A stretch of DNA of 64,000 bases from Alterinioella nitratireducens (GCF_013155465.1 NZ_JABJVX010000003.1:1-64000), one strand, 5' to 3'; positions 1 to 8,910 are shown, counted from the stretch's first letter. Numbers and translations: made by a program. The notes: a model not told the origin generated them from the sequence alone.

Positions 1-70
1 GGCGACAATCGCCGCCCTGTAACTGCGGCCGAGCCAAGGCCGAAGAGCAAAGTTACACCATTTCCCGGGA

Positions 71-94
71 CACTATCCTGGGGAGCCCATAGTG
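71..94. repeat. Short inverted repeat CACTAT/ATAGTG
   Basis: CACTAT (71-76) and ATAGTG (89-94) form a perfect 6-bp inverted repeat with a 12-nt spacer, overlapping the possible GTG start at 92. The 10-mer GCCCATAGTG at 85-94 recurs directly at 432-441. This could be an operator or the remnant of a mobile-element end; the sequence does not decide. Confidence 0.3.
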
Positions 95-319
95 CAGTCC
101 GCCGCGTCGATTTGGCTCTCGCCGGAGGAGTTCGAACGGCTGAGGGTGATTCAGGAGTATTTCAAGGATAATCCCGATGAGTTGCCCGGTCGGCTGGGAG
201 TAGGCGGCGCGGCGACGCCGGAATGGCGGGACTTGCTCACAGGCAAATGCGGCTCAGAGGAACTCGCCGGACGTGTCAGGGATGTCCTTCAGGAGACAAG
301 AAACTGGGGGCGGTTCTGA
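92..319 (+). CDS. Small hypothetical protein (75 aa)
   Basis: I do not recognise this protein. It is acidic, soluble-looking and rich in charged residues (LSPEEFERLRVIQEYF near the N-terminus), with no membrane segment or signal peptide. The start would be GTG with no convincing ribosome binding site. It lies at the window edge, so it may be a fragment of a longer element truncated upstream. The flanking short repeat and the gene-poor DNA after it suggest an old integration or decay site, but that is inference. It may not be a real gene. Confidence 0.3.
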   Translation: MQSAASIWLSPEEFERLRVIQEYFKDNPDELPGRLGVGGAATPEWRDLLTGKCGSEELAGRVRDVLQETRNWGRF

Positions 320-701
320 TGTATTCACTGTTCTGCGTTGGCAGCTGGTTGCCAGTCAAGGGGGGGCGGTATGTTTAGGACTCCGTCTTGCCTCTTGAAA
401 GAGTAGGCGCGTGGTTCTCAGAAAGTGTCCGGCCCATAGTGTTCGTGGCCTGAGAAGCGAACCGCCGACGATGCCGATTGCGAAACTGCGCGTTCAAAAT
501 ATGCTATACAGTTTGCAATACACATTGCGTGACGTGAATACAAGATAACTATATATAACAGATAGTCACATGATTACGCAACAATCCCTGTCGGATCTAG
601 GGTCCGCCATTTATCAATGACTTGGCCGGTATCCCCTGTTCCCGCTCCACGGGTGCGGGTCGCGGTCCGGGCCGCAACCAGATGGCGCGGCACCGGCGAC
701 C
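320..701. other. Gene-free stretch with AT-rich core
   Basis: No supportable coding frame. Bases about 495-580 are markedly AT-rich for this genome (contains TATATATAAC and several ATACA-type words), which could be a promoter region or foreign remnant. CGGATC-TAG-GGTCCG near 594-608 is a near-palindrome with one mismatch. The repeat GCCCATAGTG at 432-441 matches one at 85-94. Nothing else identifiable. Confidence 0.4.
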
Positions 702-1307
702 GTGCTACGCAGCGCGATGCTTACATTCGCAGCGGCCGCCTTCTTTCTCATGATCACGCCGGGACCGGGCGTCCTGTCCGCGGCGGCTGTCGGGGCCGGC
801 TTCGGGTTTCGTGCGGGTCTGCGCTATGTGGCCGGGCTCTTCGTCGGATCGACCCTGGTTTCGCTGGCCGTCGCCAGCAGTCTCGCGGCGGTCCTGCTGG
901 CCAATCCCGTGACGCATTCGGTCTTGCTGTTCCTGTCGCTCGGCTACCTCGTATTTCTCGCCGCCCGCATCGCCCTGTCGGGCAGTCGATTCGGCTTCGC
1001 GGCGCGGCTACGCAGGCCGGGCGCCCTCGATGGCATCTTGCTGCAAGTGCTCAATCCCAAGGTCTATGTGGTCAGCACCGCGCTTTTCAGCGGCTTCGCG
1101 TTTCTTCCCGCCAGCATTGCCGCGGAGGTGGCGGTCAAGCTCCTCATCATCAATCTGATCTGGCTGCCGGTGCATCTTCTGTGGTTGTGGATGGGGGTCG
1201 TCCTGCATCGGCTGGATCTGTCGGATACGGCCAACCGCATCCTCCGGGTCACGATGGCCTGCGCCATGCTGGCCGTCGTGGCCCTGGCGCTGCTCGACCT
1301 TCTCTGA
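702..1307 (+). CDS. LysE/RhtB family amino-acid exporter
   Basis: Predicted inner-membrane exporter of amino acids or derivatives. The 201-residue length and about six hydrophobic segments fit the LysE/RhtB family. The N-terminal helix contains the family's MITPGPGVL motif, and LQVLNPKVYVV at mid-protein matches the family's second conserved Asn-Pro-Lys element. The frame opens at GTG 702; ATG 717 in the same frame gives a 196-residue protein and is equally possible, as neither has a strong ribosome binding site. It stands just upstream of the TTT operon but is separated from it by a good promoter, so it is probably transcribed alone. Substrate unknown. Confidence 0.8.
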   Translation: MLRSAMLTFAAAAFFLMITPGPGVLSAAAVGAGFGFRAGLRYVAGLFVGSTLVSLAVASSLAAVLLANPVTHSVLLFLSLGYLVFLAARIALSGSRFGFAARLRRPGALDGILLQVLNPKVYVVSTALFSGFAFLPASIAAEVAVKLLIINLIWLPVHLLWLWMGVVLHRLDLSDTANRILRVTMACAMLAVVALALLDLL

Positions 1308-1349
1308 CCGTCGCCAATCGCCGGAGTCGGCATCGCCCGACAAGGAGAC

Positions 1350-1380
1350 TTGACAGGTCGCGCGGGTCTCGCTCAATAAT
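1350..1380 (+). promoter_or_regulatory. Candidate sigma-70 promoter of the TTT operon
   Basis: A perfect -35 hexamer TTGACA at 1350-1355 is followed 17-19 nt later by an A/T-rich -10 candidate (CAATAAT, 1374-1380). It lies about 40 bases upstream of the tctC start. No experimental support; the -10 is imperfect. Confidence 0.5.
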
Positions 1381-1381
1381 T

Positions 1382-1393
1382 AACCGAAAGGTT
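1382..1393. promoter_or_regulatory. Candidate TetR-type operator
   Basis: AACC-GAAA-GGTT is a perfect short inverted repeat placed directly after the candidate -10, with looser flanking symmetry (ATTAAC left, GTTTAA right). A TetR regulator is encoded inside the operon at 8894-9538, so autoregulation through this site is plausible. This is inference from position and symmetry only. Confidence 0.35.
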
Positions 1394-1419
1394 GTTTAAC
1401 AACGGAGGAGGTGAAGACA

Positions 1420-2427
1420 ATGCACAAGAGTTTGGCGATAGGGGCCGTATTGGCGGCAAGCCTGGCCGGCACGGCGATGGCCCAGGACTGGCAGCCATCC
1501 GAGCCGGTCACCATCGTGGTGCCATGGTCGGCGGGGGGATCCACCGACAGTGTCACGCGAGTCGTGGCCGAGGTTCTGACCGAGGCGATCGGCCAGACCT
1601 TCGTGGTCGTGAACCAGCCCGGCGCGTCCGGCTCGGTCGGTACGCGGTCGGTCTGGGAGGCACCGCATGACGGCATGATGTTCGCGGCGGGGGCCGCGGC
1701 GGATCTGGGGGCCTATCCGGTCATGGACATGCTCGACGTTCCCATTGCCGACAGGCAGCTCTACCTGCACGTGGCGAACCCGTCGCTGGTATCCGTCCCG
1801 GCGGATTCGCCCTACCAGGATTTCGGCGAGTTGCTCGAGGCGTTGCAAACCACGGATGTCGCGATCACGGCATCGTCCGCGGGCCTGACCTCGGCGGGCG
1901 CGATCAGCCTCGACGCGATCGACACCGCGGCGGGCGGCATCAACTACCAGCAGATCACTTATGAAGGCGGCGCGCCCGCCGTCACCTCGACCGTGGCCGG
2001 CGAGACCCAGATGACGGCACAGACCGCCGTCGAGCAGGTCGACATGATCCGCGCCGGTCGCCTGCGCCCGCTGGCTGTCGTGGCCGATACCGCGCTGGAA
2101 CTGGAGGGCTTTGGCAGCGTGCCGCCGATCACCGACTGGCTGCCCGATGTGGCCGTGGCCCCGAACTATTTCGGCCTGTTCCTGCCCGCCGATGCGCCCG
2201 CCGAGGTGATCGCGACCATGGACGAGGTCTGGGCGACGGTCATCCCCGAAAGCGAGCGGATGCGGGCCTATGCCTCGGAACGCGCGGCGCTGTTCAACCC
2301 CTCGCATGGCGAGGCGGCGCAGGCGGCGGCGATGCCGTTCCTGCAGATCAATGCCTGGCAGCAATTCGACAGTGGCGCGGGCCCGAACGATCCGTCCGAG
2401 TTCGGCATCCCGCGGCCTGACGAATAA
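1420..2427 (+). CDS. tctC: TTT transporter periplasmic substrate-binding protein (TctC/Bug family)
   Basis: Extracytoplasmic receptor that would bind a carboxylate and deliver it to TctAB. The first 20 or so residues form a clear Sec signal peptide (hydrophobic core, then AMA|QD cleavage region), followed by the family signature EPVTIVVPWSAGGSTDSV, part of the ligand loop. About 335 residues, normal for Bug proteins. An upstream in-frame GTG at 1411 touches the Shine-Dalgarno GGAGGAG (1404-1410), so ATG 1420, nine bases after it, is the better start. First gene of the catabolic operon and separated from tctA by a strong hairpin. Ligand unknown; nearby enzymes suggest a sugar acid. Confidence 0.9.
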   Translation: MHKSLAIGAVLAASLAGTAMAQDWQPSEPVTIVVPWSAGGSTDSVTRVVAEVLTEAIGQTFVVVNQPGASGSVGTRSVWEAPHDGMMFAAGAAADLGAYPVMDMLDVPIADRQLYLHVANPSLVSVPADSPYQDFGELLEALQTTDVAITASSAGLTSAGAISLDAIDTAAGGINYQQITYEGGAPAVTSTVAGETQMTAQTAVEQVDMIRAGRLRPLAVVADTALELEGFGSVPPITDWLPDVAVAPNYFGLFLPADAPAEVIATMDEVWATVIPESERMRAYASERAALFNPSHGEAAQAAAMPFLQINAWQQFDSGAGPNDPSEFGIPRPDE

Positions 2428-2436
2428 GACGATCCC

Positions 2437-2464
2437 CCGGCCCGGACCGATGCGTCCGGGCCGG
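2437..2464 (+). terminator. Intercistronic hairpin between tctC and tctA
   Basis: A perfect 11-bp stem (CCGGCCCGGAC / GTCCGGGCCGG) with a 6-nt loop sits 9 bases after the tctC stop. No U-run follows, so it is more likely an mRNA-stabilising or partial-termination hairpin that raises binding-protein level over permease than a full terminator. Such hairpins are common after solute-binding protein genes. Confidence 0.65.
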
Positions 2465-2533
2465 ACCGTCGCAGACATCCCTGAATGACGCACTGCCACG
2501 GGCAACGCCGCCCCCAACCTGCCCCGAAGGCTG

Positions 2534-4045
2534 ATGGAAAACCTTTCTCACATGCTTGGCGCGGTCGCCGAGATCGGCGCATCGCCCCGGATTTTCACGG
2601 TCTTCTGGGCCTGCCTTCTGGGTATTGTCGTGGGCATGATCCCCGGTCTGACGGCCACGCTCGGCGTTGCGCTGATGACCACTCTGACGCTGTCGATGGA
2701 ACCCGACCAGGCGATCCTGATCCTCATCTGCATGTATGTCGGCGCGATTTATGGCGGCAGCCGCTCGGCCATCTTGCTCAACATTCCCGGAACGCCCGCC
2801 AACGCGGCGACATCGCTGGAGGGCTTTCCACTGGCGCGCAGCGGCCATGCCGGTCGCGCCATGGCCGTGGCGACCACGGGCTCGTTCCTCGGCACCGCCG
2901 TGGGGATGCTGGCGCTGGCCGTTCTCGCGCCCTGGCTGGCCGAATTCGCGCTCGATTTCGGCTCCTTCGAGTTCTTCTGGCTCTCCGTGTTCGGTATCGT
3001 TCTGTGCGGTCAGCTCACGGCGATGGAGGACGGGCTCAAGGGCTGGATATCCGGCTTTTTCGGCCTCCTCATCGCCATGGTCGGGCAAGAGAGCATCCAC
3101 GCCTATGCCCGGTTTTCCTATGGCGATCCCAACCTTGCGGGCGGGCTCGGCCTTCTGCCGATCCTCGTCGGGGCCTTTGGCTGCGCCGAGGTCTTCTCGG
3201 TGATGCGGGGCGCGGCGGGCCAGCGCGTTGCGAACAATGCAAGCGGGGTTCTGAAATCCAGCCTGCAGGCCTTCCGGCACAGCATGACCTGGCTGCGTTC
3301 GGGACTGATCGGCACGTTCATGGGCGTGGTGCCCGGCGTCGGCGAGGATATGGGGTCGTGGGTCTCCTATGCCGCGGCCAAACGGCTGAGCCGCAAGCCC
3401 GAGGAGTATGGCAAGGGCTCGGTCGAGGGACTGCTTGCGGCCGAAACAGGAAATTCGGCAGCCGTGCCCGGCGCGCTCATCCCGGTCCTGACCCTGGCCA
3501 TTCCGGGCTCGGCCCCGGCGGCGGTGCTACTGGCCGCGATGATCATCCACGGCATCCGACCGGGCCCGCTGATCATGTATCAACAGCCCGATTTCTTCTA
3601 TTCCATCGTGGCGATGGTGTTCTGGGCCAGCGTCGGCATCCTGGTGCTCGGCCTTCTGCTCACGCGGCCCTTGCTCTTGATCCTGAAGGTCCGCCGCGAA
3701 TGGCTGCTTGGCGTGATATTCACGCTCTGCGTGGTGGGCGCCTTCGCGATCTCGAACCGGATGTTCGAGGTTCAGCTCATGGTGGTTTTTGGCCTGATCG
3801 GGTTCGTGATGCGCGAGACCGGGTTCCCGGTGGCGCCCATGGTTCTGGGCGTCGTGCTCGGCCCGATCCTCGACGCCAATCTGCGCCGCAGCCTGACGCT
3901 GACGCAGGGCGACCTGATGCCGTTCCTGACGCGCCCGATCTCGGCGGTCCTGGCGTTGCTGGTCGTGCTGATCCTGCTGGCGGGGCTGTTGCCGACGCGC
4001 CGCATCTACGGCTGGATCCGGGCCCGAGTCGGAGGCATGTCATGA
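2534..4045 (+). CDS. tctA: TTT transporter large permease subunit (TctA family)
   Basis: Main membrane subunit of a tripartite tricarboxylate-type symporter, about 503 residues with roughly 12 membrane segments. The N-terminal GMIPGLTATLG and the loop YGGSRSAILLNIPGTPANAA are the hallmark conserved blocks of TctA, with a second similar block at GVVPGVGEDMGSWVSYA. Works with TctC (1420-2427) and TctB (5082-5591) to import a carboxylated compound with a cation gradient. Its stop overlaps the start of the downstream dehydrogenase, so the two are translationally coupled. Unusually, tctB does not lie beside it. Confidence 0.93.
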   Translation: MENLSHMLGAVAEIGASPRIFTVFWACLLGIVVGMIPGLTATLGVALMTTLTLSMEPDQAILILICMYVGAIYGGSRSAILLNIPGTPANAATSLEGFPLARSGHAGRAMAVATTGSFLGTAVGMLALAVLAPWLAEFALDFGSFEFFWLSVFGIVLCGQLTAMEDGLKGWISGFFGLLIAMVGQESIHAYARFSYGDPNLAGGLGLLPILVGAFGCAEVFSVMRGAAGQRVANNASGVLKSSLQAFRHSMTWLRSGLIGTFMGVVPGVGEDMGSWVSYAAAKRLSRKPEEYGKGSVEGLLAAETGNSAAVPGALIPVLTLAIPGSAPAAVLLAAMIIHGIRPGPLIMYQQPDFFYSIVAMVFWASVGILVLGLLLTRPLLLILKVRREWLLGVIFTLCVVGAFAISNRMFEVQLMVVFGLIGFVMRETGFPVAPMVLGVVLGPILDANLRRSLTLTQGDLMPFLTRPISAVLALLVVLILLAGLLPTRRIYGWIRARVGGMS

Positions 4046-5085
4046 CGCGCCGGATCCTCATCGTCGGCTACGGGGCGTTCGGCGCGCTGCACGCCGCGGC
4101 CTGGTCCAGGCTGCCTGGGGTCGCGCTACGCGTTGCCGATCCTGATGCCGGGGCGCGTGACCGGGCGGTTGCCGACGGGATTGCCGCAACCCATGTCTTT
4201 GGCACCATGTCCGAGGCCCTGCAGGATGCCGATCTCGTCGATATCGTTTCACCCCCGCACAGCCACGCGGATGAGGCCGCGATGGCCTTGCGCGCGGGTC
4301 TGCCCGTGCTGCTGGAGAAACCCGCGACCCGCACCCGCGCCGAGGCCGCGCGGCTGGCCGATCTGGCCGGGGCCATTCCGGTTCAGGTCAACATGATCCT
4401 GCGCGCCCATCCGCTGACCCTGCGCGCCCGCGACCTTCTGACCGAGGGCGCGATCGGGCGGCTGGTGGCGATGTGCGGTGATTTCTCGGGCTGGAAACGG
4501 ATGCGCGCGGACAGTTCCCTGATCCAGAATGACGGGGTGCATTTCCTCGATCTCATGCGCCATCTTGCGCGAAGCCCGATCGTCGGGGTCGATGCCAGCG
4601 CTACCGCCCATCTGGGTGGCCCGGTGGCGGATGACATCCGCATCGACACGCGGTATGCAAGCGGGGTGCGGGGGGAATTGCGGCTCGGCCTCCTGCGCGG
4701 CGGCCTTGTGGCCGACAGCGTCGTGCCGGGTGCGATGACGCGGAAGGAGCTTCTGCTCTGCGGCGATGGCGGCATCCTGCATCTCGACTACAACCGCAAC
4801 AGGTTGACCCATGCCCCGGCGCGCTATGCCTTGCAACCAGGCGGCTGGCATCCCGTTCCCGGTCCGCTGACGACCGAAGACGTCCCCGACCTGACCACCA
4901 TGTCCCTGCTGAGCTCTGTCTTCGCGGCGTTTCTTGAGGCGCTGGACAAGGGCGCACCGCCGCTATGCGACCTTGCCGAAGGGGCGGTCGCGCTTGCGGG
5001 CGTGACCGATGCCATTGCCGTGTCTCTTGCCCGGACGGCACGCCCCCTCACCCCCGTCGCCCCGGATCTGGAGGCCACGTCATGA
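4042..5085 (+). CDS. Gfo/Idh/MocA family NAD(P)-dependent oxidoreductase
   Basis: Predicted sugar or sugar-acid dehydrogenase. The N-terminal Rossmann fold has the dinucleotide motif GYGAFG at about residues 9-14, and the EKP motif (LLEKPATRT) that carries the catalytic-site Lys in this family is present near residue 93. Length 347 is typical. ATG at 4042 overlaps the tctA stop, and the gene's own stop overlaps tctB, so it is inserted between two transporter genes in one operon. That placement suggests it acts on the imported compound. Substrate cannot be read from sequence. Confidence 0.88.
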   Translation: MTRRILIVGYGAFGALHAAAWSRLPGVALRVADPDAGARDRAVADGIAATHVFGTMSEALQDADLVDIVSPPHSHADEAAMALRAGLPVLLEKPATRTRAEAARLADLAGAIPVQVNMILRAHPLTLRARDLLTEGAIGRLVAMCGDFSGWKRMRADSSLIQNDGVHFLDLMRHLARSPIVGVDASATAHLGGPVADDIRIDTRYASGVRGELRLGLLRGGLVADSVVPGAMTRKELLLCGDGGILHLDYNRNRLTHAPARYALQPGGWHPVPGPLTTEDVPDLTTMSLLSSVFAAFLEALDKGAPPLCDLAEGAVALAGVTDAIAVSLARTARPLTPVAPDLEATS

Positions 5086-5591
5086 CCGCGCGAAACGCCC
5101 CCGCTCGGGTCGATCTCATTGCGGGCGTCTTCGTCGTCATCCTGGGCATGGCGGGCCTGGTCGAGTCGCTTCGGATGCCACGCTTCGAGGCGCGCGGGAT
5201 CGATCCGAACACCGCGCCGGGGGTCACGCCGGGGCTGATCTCGGCAGCACTCCTCATCTTTGGGCTGACGCTGACCCTGCGCGCGATCCGGGGCGGCGGG
5301 ACCGGCAGCGGCATCACGATCCACGCCTGGGACAGGGGCGCGGTGCTGCGGACGGCCCTGACGATCTCGCTGGCGCTGCTTTACGGGATGCTGTTGTTCG
5401 GTTCACTGCCCTTCGTGCCGGTGACTGCGGCCTTCATCTTCGCATTTGTCGTGGCGACCGAGCTTGCCAACCCCGACCGGGCCCTGTCGGTTCCGGCGCT
5501 TCTGGCCGGTGCGGCGGCGCTGGCGCTGGCGGCGGCCTTTGGCATCCAACTGATATTCGAGGAGATTTTTCTGGTGAGGTTGCCCGGATGA
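5082..5591 (+). CDS. tctB: TTT transporter small membrane subunit (TctB family)
   Basis: Small, poorly conserved membrane subunit of the TTT transporter, 169 residues with about four hydrophobic segments starting at residue 10 (VDLIAGVFVVILGMAGLVES). The segment NTAPGVTPGLISAALLIFG matches the typical first-loop pattern of TctB proteins. Starts inside the stop of the dehydrogenase and its stop overlaps the next gene. Functions with TctA and TctC. Separation from tctA by an enzyme gene is unusual; the common arrangement is contiguous. Confidence 0.85.
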   Translation: MTARNAPARVDLIAGVFVVILGMAGLVESLRMPRFEARGIDPNTAPGVTPGLISAALLIFGLTLTLRAIRGGGTGSGITIHAWDRGAVLRTALTISLALLYGMLLFGSLPFVPVTAAFIFAFVVATELANPDRALSVPALLAGAAALALAAAFGIQLIFEEIFLVRLPG

Positions 5592-6424
5592 TACGTCTTG
5601 CGCTTTGCAATGAGGTCTTGAGAGAGTTCGAGTTCGCCGAACAATGCCGGATCACCGCGGATCTGGGCTTCGACGCGGTCGAGATCGCGCCCTTCACGCT
5701 GTCGGACGATCCCGCGCGTCTGCCTGCCGCGCGGCGGCGCGAAGTGCGCAACATGGCGGCGGATGCAGGGCTTGAGGTTGCGGGTCTGCACTGGCTGATG
5801 AATGTGCCCGTGGGCATGTCGATCACCGATCCGGCGCGCGCCGAGGTGGCCGGGGCCCATATGGAGGCCATGGTCGAGCTTTGCGCCGATCTGGGCGGCG
5901 AGATGCTGGTGCATGGCTCGCCCGATGCCCGCAATCCCGCGGATGCCCGCGATGGGGTCACGGCACGCCGCGCTGCCGCCGCCTGCTTTGCGCGGGCCGG
6001 ACGCGCCGCAGCGGCCGCGAATCTCCGCTATTGCATCGAGCCGCTTTCGCCGACGCTGACGCCCTTCCTCAACTCGGTCGCGGACTGCGCGTCCTTCATC
6101 GACGAGATCGAGGCATCCGGCCTGATGACCATGCTCGATACCTGCGCGGCGGCAGATAGCGAGGATCGGCCCGCGCATGAGGTGCTGGAGGAATGGCTAC
6201 CCTCGGGCCGCATCGGCCATGTCCATGTCAACGACCCGAACCGCCGCGCGCCGGGACAGGGAGAGATGCGCTTTGGCCCGGTCATGCAGGTGCTGGCGCG
6301 AACAGGCTATCGTGGTTACGTCAGCGCCGAGCCCTTCGTTTACGAGCCATCGGGCCTTGCGGTGGCGTCCATCGCGGCAGGGTATATGCGTGGGCTGAGG
6401 GAAGCTGTCGGAGGTGGACCATGA
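5588..6424 (+). CDS. Sugar phosphate isomerase/epimerase-like TIM-barrel protein
   Basis: Xylose-isomerase-like (AP endonuclease 2 fold) TIM barrel of 278 residues. The expected metal ligands are visible: Glu in CIEPLSP, Asp in MLDTCAA, His in GHVHVNDPN, and Glu in VSAEPF near the C-terminus. Members include hydroxypyruvate, inosose and ketose isomerases or epimerases, and the exact reaction cannot be assigned. ATG overlaps the tctB stop and the gene overlaps the enolase-superfamily gene downstream, so it is part of the same catabolic operon. Confidence 0.85.
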   Translation: MIRLALCNEVLREFEFAEQCRITADLGFDAVEIAPFTLSDDPARLPAARRREVRNMAADAGLEVAGLHWLMNVPVGMSITDPARAEVAGAHMEAMVELCADLGGEMLVHGSPDARNPADARDGVTARRAAAACFARAGRAAAAANLRYCIEPLSPTLTPFLNSVADCASFIDEIEASGLMTMLDTCAAADSEDRPAHEVLEEWLPSGRIGHVHVNDPNRRAPGQGEMRFGPVMQVLARTGYRGYVSAEPFVYEPSGLAVASIAAGYMRGLREAVGGGP

Positions 6425-7872
6425 GCGCGGCGCGGGTCCGGATCGGAGGCGCGCGGATCGGCCTCGACGACGTGTTTGCCCGGATGCCGTTCCGGTTCGG
6501 GTCCGTCACCATCGAGGCCGCCGTCGCCGCGACCCTGGCGCTGGAGTTGAGCGTGGATGGCCGCAAGATCACCGGCTACGCCTCGGAGATCCTGGCCTAC
6601 AAGTGGTTCGACAAGCGGCCCGAGAAATCGGCGGCCCAGAATGTCGCCGACCTGCTGTCGATCCTGCAAGACGCGGTGGCGCGCGCGGAGACATTCCCCG
6701 AGGGCGACATCTTCACGCTCTGGCAACGGCTCGACGCCGAGATGCGCGGCGCCGCGGACGGGCAGGGGCATAACGCGCTGATGGCGGGATATGGCACGTC
6801 GATGGTCGAACGCGCGATCATCGACGGGGTGGGCCGGGCATTGGGGCTTACCTTCCACCAGATGCTGAAGGGTGGCACCGCCGGCCTTGCCCCCGGCGAG
6901 GTTTTCCCCGAACTGGCCGATATGGACGCGGGCGCGGCGCTTGGCTCGCCCCCGCGCGACCGGGTGGCGGTGCGGCACACGGTGGGTATGCTCGACCCGA
7001 TCGACGGCGCCGATCTGCCGCGCGACAAGCGGTTGAACGACGGGCTGCCGGAGACGCTGGCCGATTACCTGCAAGATGGCATTCGCTATCTCAAGGTGAA
7101 GATCGCGGGCGACACCGATGCCGACCTGGCCCGCCTGCGCCGCATCTCGTCGCTAATGGGCCGCACCGACAACACCATCCGCCTGACGCTGGACGGCAAC
7201 GAGCAATTCGCCTCGGTCGATGCCTTTGCCGGCTTCATGGAGGCAGTGCGGCGCGATCCCGACCTGGAGGCGCTTCGCCGCGCGATCCTGTTCGTGGAGC
7301 AGCCGGTCGAACGGGGCGCGGCCCTGTCGGGGCATCTGGACCCACGCGCATTGGACGCGATCGGTCTGCCGCTTCTGATCGACGAAAGCGACGACGCTCC
7401 CGACGCCTTCCGCCGTGCCATCGACCTGGGGTATCGCGGCGTGAGCCACAAGAACTGCAAGGGGGTCCTGCGCTCGATCATGAACGCGATGCTGGCCAGG
7501 TATCACGGCAATCTGCGCGGCGTGTCCCTGTTCCAGTCGGCCGAGGATCTGAGCGTGCTTCCGGTCGCGGGGCTGAACGCCGATCTTGCGGTGGTCGCGG
7601 CTCTCGGCATTCCCCATGTCGAACGCAACGCGCATCACTTCTTCAACGGCATGGCCCACCTGTCGCCGCGCGATGTCTCGGCGGGGCTGGCGGATCATCC
7701 CGATCTCTACCAGCCCGACGCCCGTGTCGGAGGGCGGCTGGCGATCCGCGACGGAATGCTGTCTATCGGCAGTCTCCAGCGCCCCGGAATGGGGTTTCCG
7801 CCGCCGGATATGGAGGCGCGTGTCGCGCCCCGCGACTGGACATTCGACCGGCTTGAACGCCGCACCAATTGA
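6421..7872 (+). CDS. Enolase-superfamily (mandelate racemase/muconate lactonizing-like) enzyme
   Basis: Predicted acid-sugar dehydratase, racemase or cycloisomerase. The barrel carries the superfamily pattern: KVK at residues 225-227, metal ligands Asp258 (DGN), Glu293 (EQP) and Asp321-Glu322, and a Lys at 344 (SHKNCKG). Two opposed lysines on strands 2 and 6 resemble the muconate-lactonizing/dipeptide-epimerase subgroup rather than the Lys-His pair of mandelate racemase. At 483 residues it is longer than the usual 350-400, with an extended N-terminal half. Operon partners (TTT importer, DapA-like lyase) favour acid-sugar dehydration followed by retro-aldol cleavage. Confidence 0.85.
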   Translation: MSAARVRIGGARIGLDDVFARMPFRFGSVTIEAAVAATLALELSVDGRKITGYASEILAYKWFDKRPEKSAAQNVADLLSILQDAVARAETFPEGDIFTLWQRLDAEMRGAADGQGHNALMAGYGTSMVERAIIDGVGRALGLTFHQMLKGGTAGLAPGEVFPELADMDAGAALGSPPRDRVAVRHTVGMLDPIDGADLPRDKRLNDGLPETLADYLQDGIRYLKVKIAGDTDADLARLRRISSLMGRTDNTIRLTLDGNEQFASVDAFAGFMEAVRRDPDLEALRRAILFVEQPVERGAALSGHLDPRALDAIGLPLLIDESDDAPDAFRRAIDLGYRGVSHKNCKGVLRSIMNAMLARYHGNLRGVSLFQSAEDLSVLPVAGLNADLAVVAALGIPHVERNAHHFFNGMAHLSPRDVSAGLADHPDLYQPDARVGGRLAIRDGMLSIGSLQRPGMGFPPPDMEARVAPRDWTFDRLERRTN

Positions 7873-7884
7873 GAGGAGGAGCAG

Positions 7885-8910
7885 ATGTCAGATTTTCCCG
7901 AGGGGTTCGCCGACCTGGAGGCATTGGAAGAGGCGCTGTCGCGCCCCTCTGCCGCGCTTTGCGACGCGCTGTCGGCGCTTGACGGGGACATCACCTTCCT
8001 CGGGGTGGGCGGCAAGATCGGCCCGACGCTGGCGCGCATGGCCAAGCGGGCCGCCCCCGACAAGCGCATCATCGGGGTTGCGCGGTTCTCGGAATCCGGC
8101 CTGCGCGAAAGGCTGGAGTCCTGGGGGATCGAGACCGTGGCCTGCGACCTGATGGACCGGGAGGCCGTGACCGGGCTGGAGAAGACCGCGAACGCCGTTT
8201 TCCTGGCCGGGCGCAAGTTCGGCTCCGAGGGCAACATGGCGCTGACCTGGGCGATGAACGTGCTTTGCCCCTCCATCGTGGCCGAGGTATTCCGCGGCTC
8301 CCGCTTCGTCGTCTATTCCACCGCCTGCGTCTATCCCTTCGTCGGCGTGACCTCGGGCGGCGCGCCGGAGAGCCTGCGGGTCGACCCGCCCGGTGAATAC
8401 GCCAATTCCTGCGTTGGCCGTGAACGGGTGTTCGAGCATCGCGCGCAGCTGGATGGCACGAAATCGGTGATCCTGCGGCTCTCTTACGCGCTGGATATGC
8501 GCTACGGTGTGCTGCACGACATCGCGCAGGCCGTGTTGAACGGCGATCCCGTCCCGCTGGAGATGGGCCATTGCAACGTGATCTGGCAAGGCGACGCGAA
8601 TGACGTGGCGCTGCGGGCGCTCGCGCTTGCCGACACTCCGCCGACGATCCTCAACCTCTCCGGTCCCGAAACCGCCTCGGTGCGCCGCATCGCCGAACGG
8701 TTCGGACAGGCCTTCGGCAAGGCCCCGCTTTTTTCCGGCACCGAACAGGACAAGGCCTGGCTGGTCGATACCGCGCTGCAACAGCGCCATTTCGGCTATC
8801 CCTCGGTCCCGCTTGCCAAGGTGATCGACTGGACGGCGGATTGGGTCGCGGCGGGGCGGGGCTCGCTTGGGAAACCCACGCATTTCGAGGTTCGTGACGG
8901 TGCGTATTGA
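7885..8910 (+). CDS. NAD-dependent epimerase/dehydratase-like protein lacking the usual Tyr/Lys pair
   Basis: Extended SDR fold of 341 residues with N-terminal nucleotide motif FLGVGGKIG at about residues 33-41 and the Ser/Thr strand YSTACVYPF. Where family members have YxxxK, this protein reads CVGRE within NSCVGRERVFE, so the catalytic Tyr and Lys appear absent. It may therefore be non-canonical, a lyase-like reductase or a binding protein. Good ribosome binding site (AGGAGGAG) just upstream. Lies between the enolase-superfamily gene and the TetR regulator in the catabolic operon. Confidence 0.75.
   Translation: MSDFPEGFADLEALEEALSRPSAALCDALSALDGDITFLGVGGKIGPTLARMAKRAAPDKRIIGVARFSESGLRERLESWGIETVACDLMDREAVTGLEKTANAVFLAGRKFGSEGNMALTWAMNVLCPSIVAEVFRGSRFVVYSTACVYPFVGVTSGGAPESLRVDPPGEYANSCVGRERVFEHRAQLDGTKSVILRLSYALDMRYGVLHDIAQAVLNGDPVPLEMGHCNVIWQGDANDVALRALALADTPPTILNLSGPETASVRRIAERFGQAFGKAPLFSGTEQDKAWLVDTALQQRHFGYPSVPLAKVIDWTADWVAAGRGSLGKPTHFEVRDGAY

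Noticed and set aside
18-56. TGTAAC at the left edge and GTTACA at 51-56 as ECF sites
   Set aside because: Neither has CGTC (or its complement) at the 16-nt spacing.
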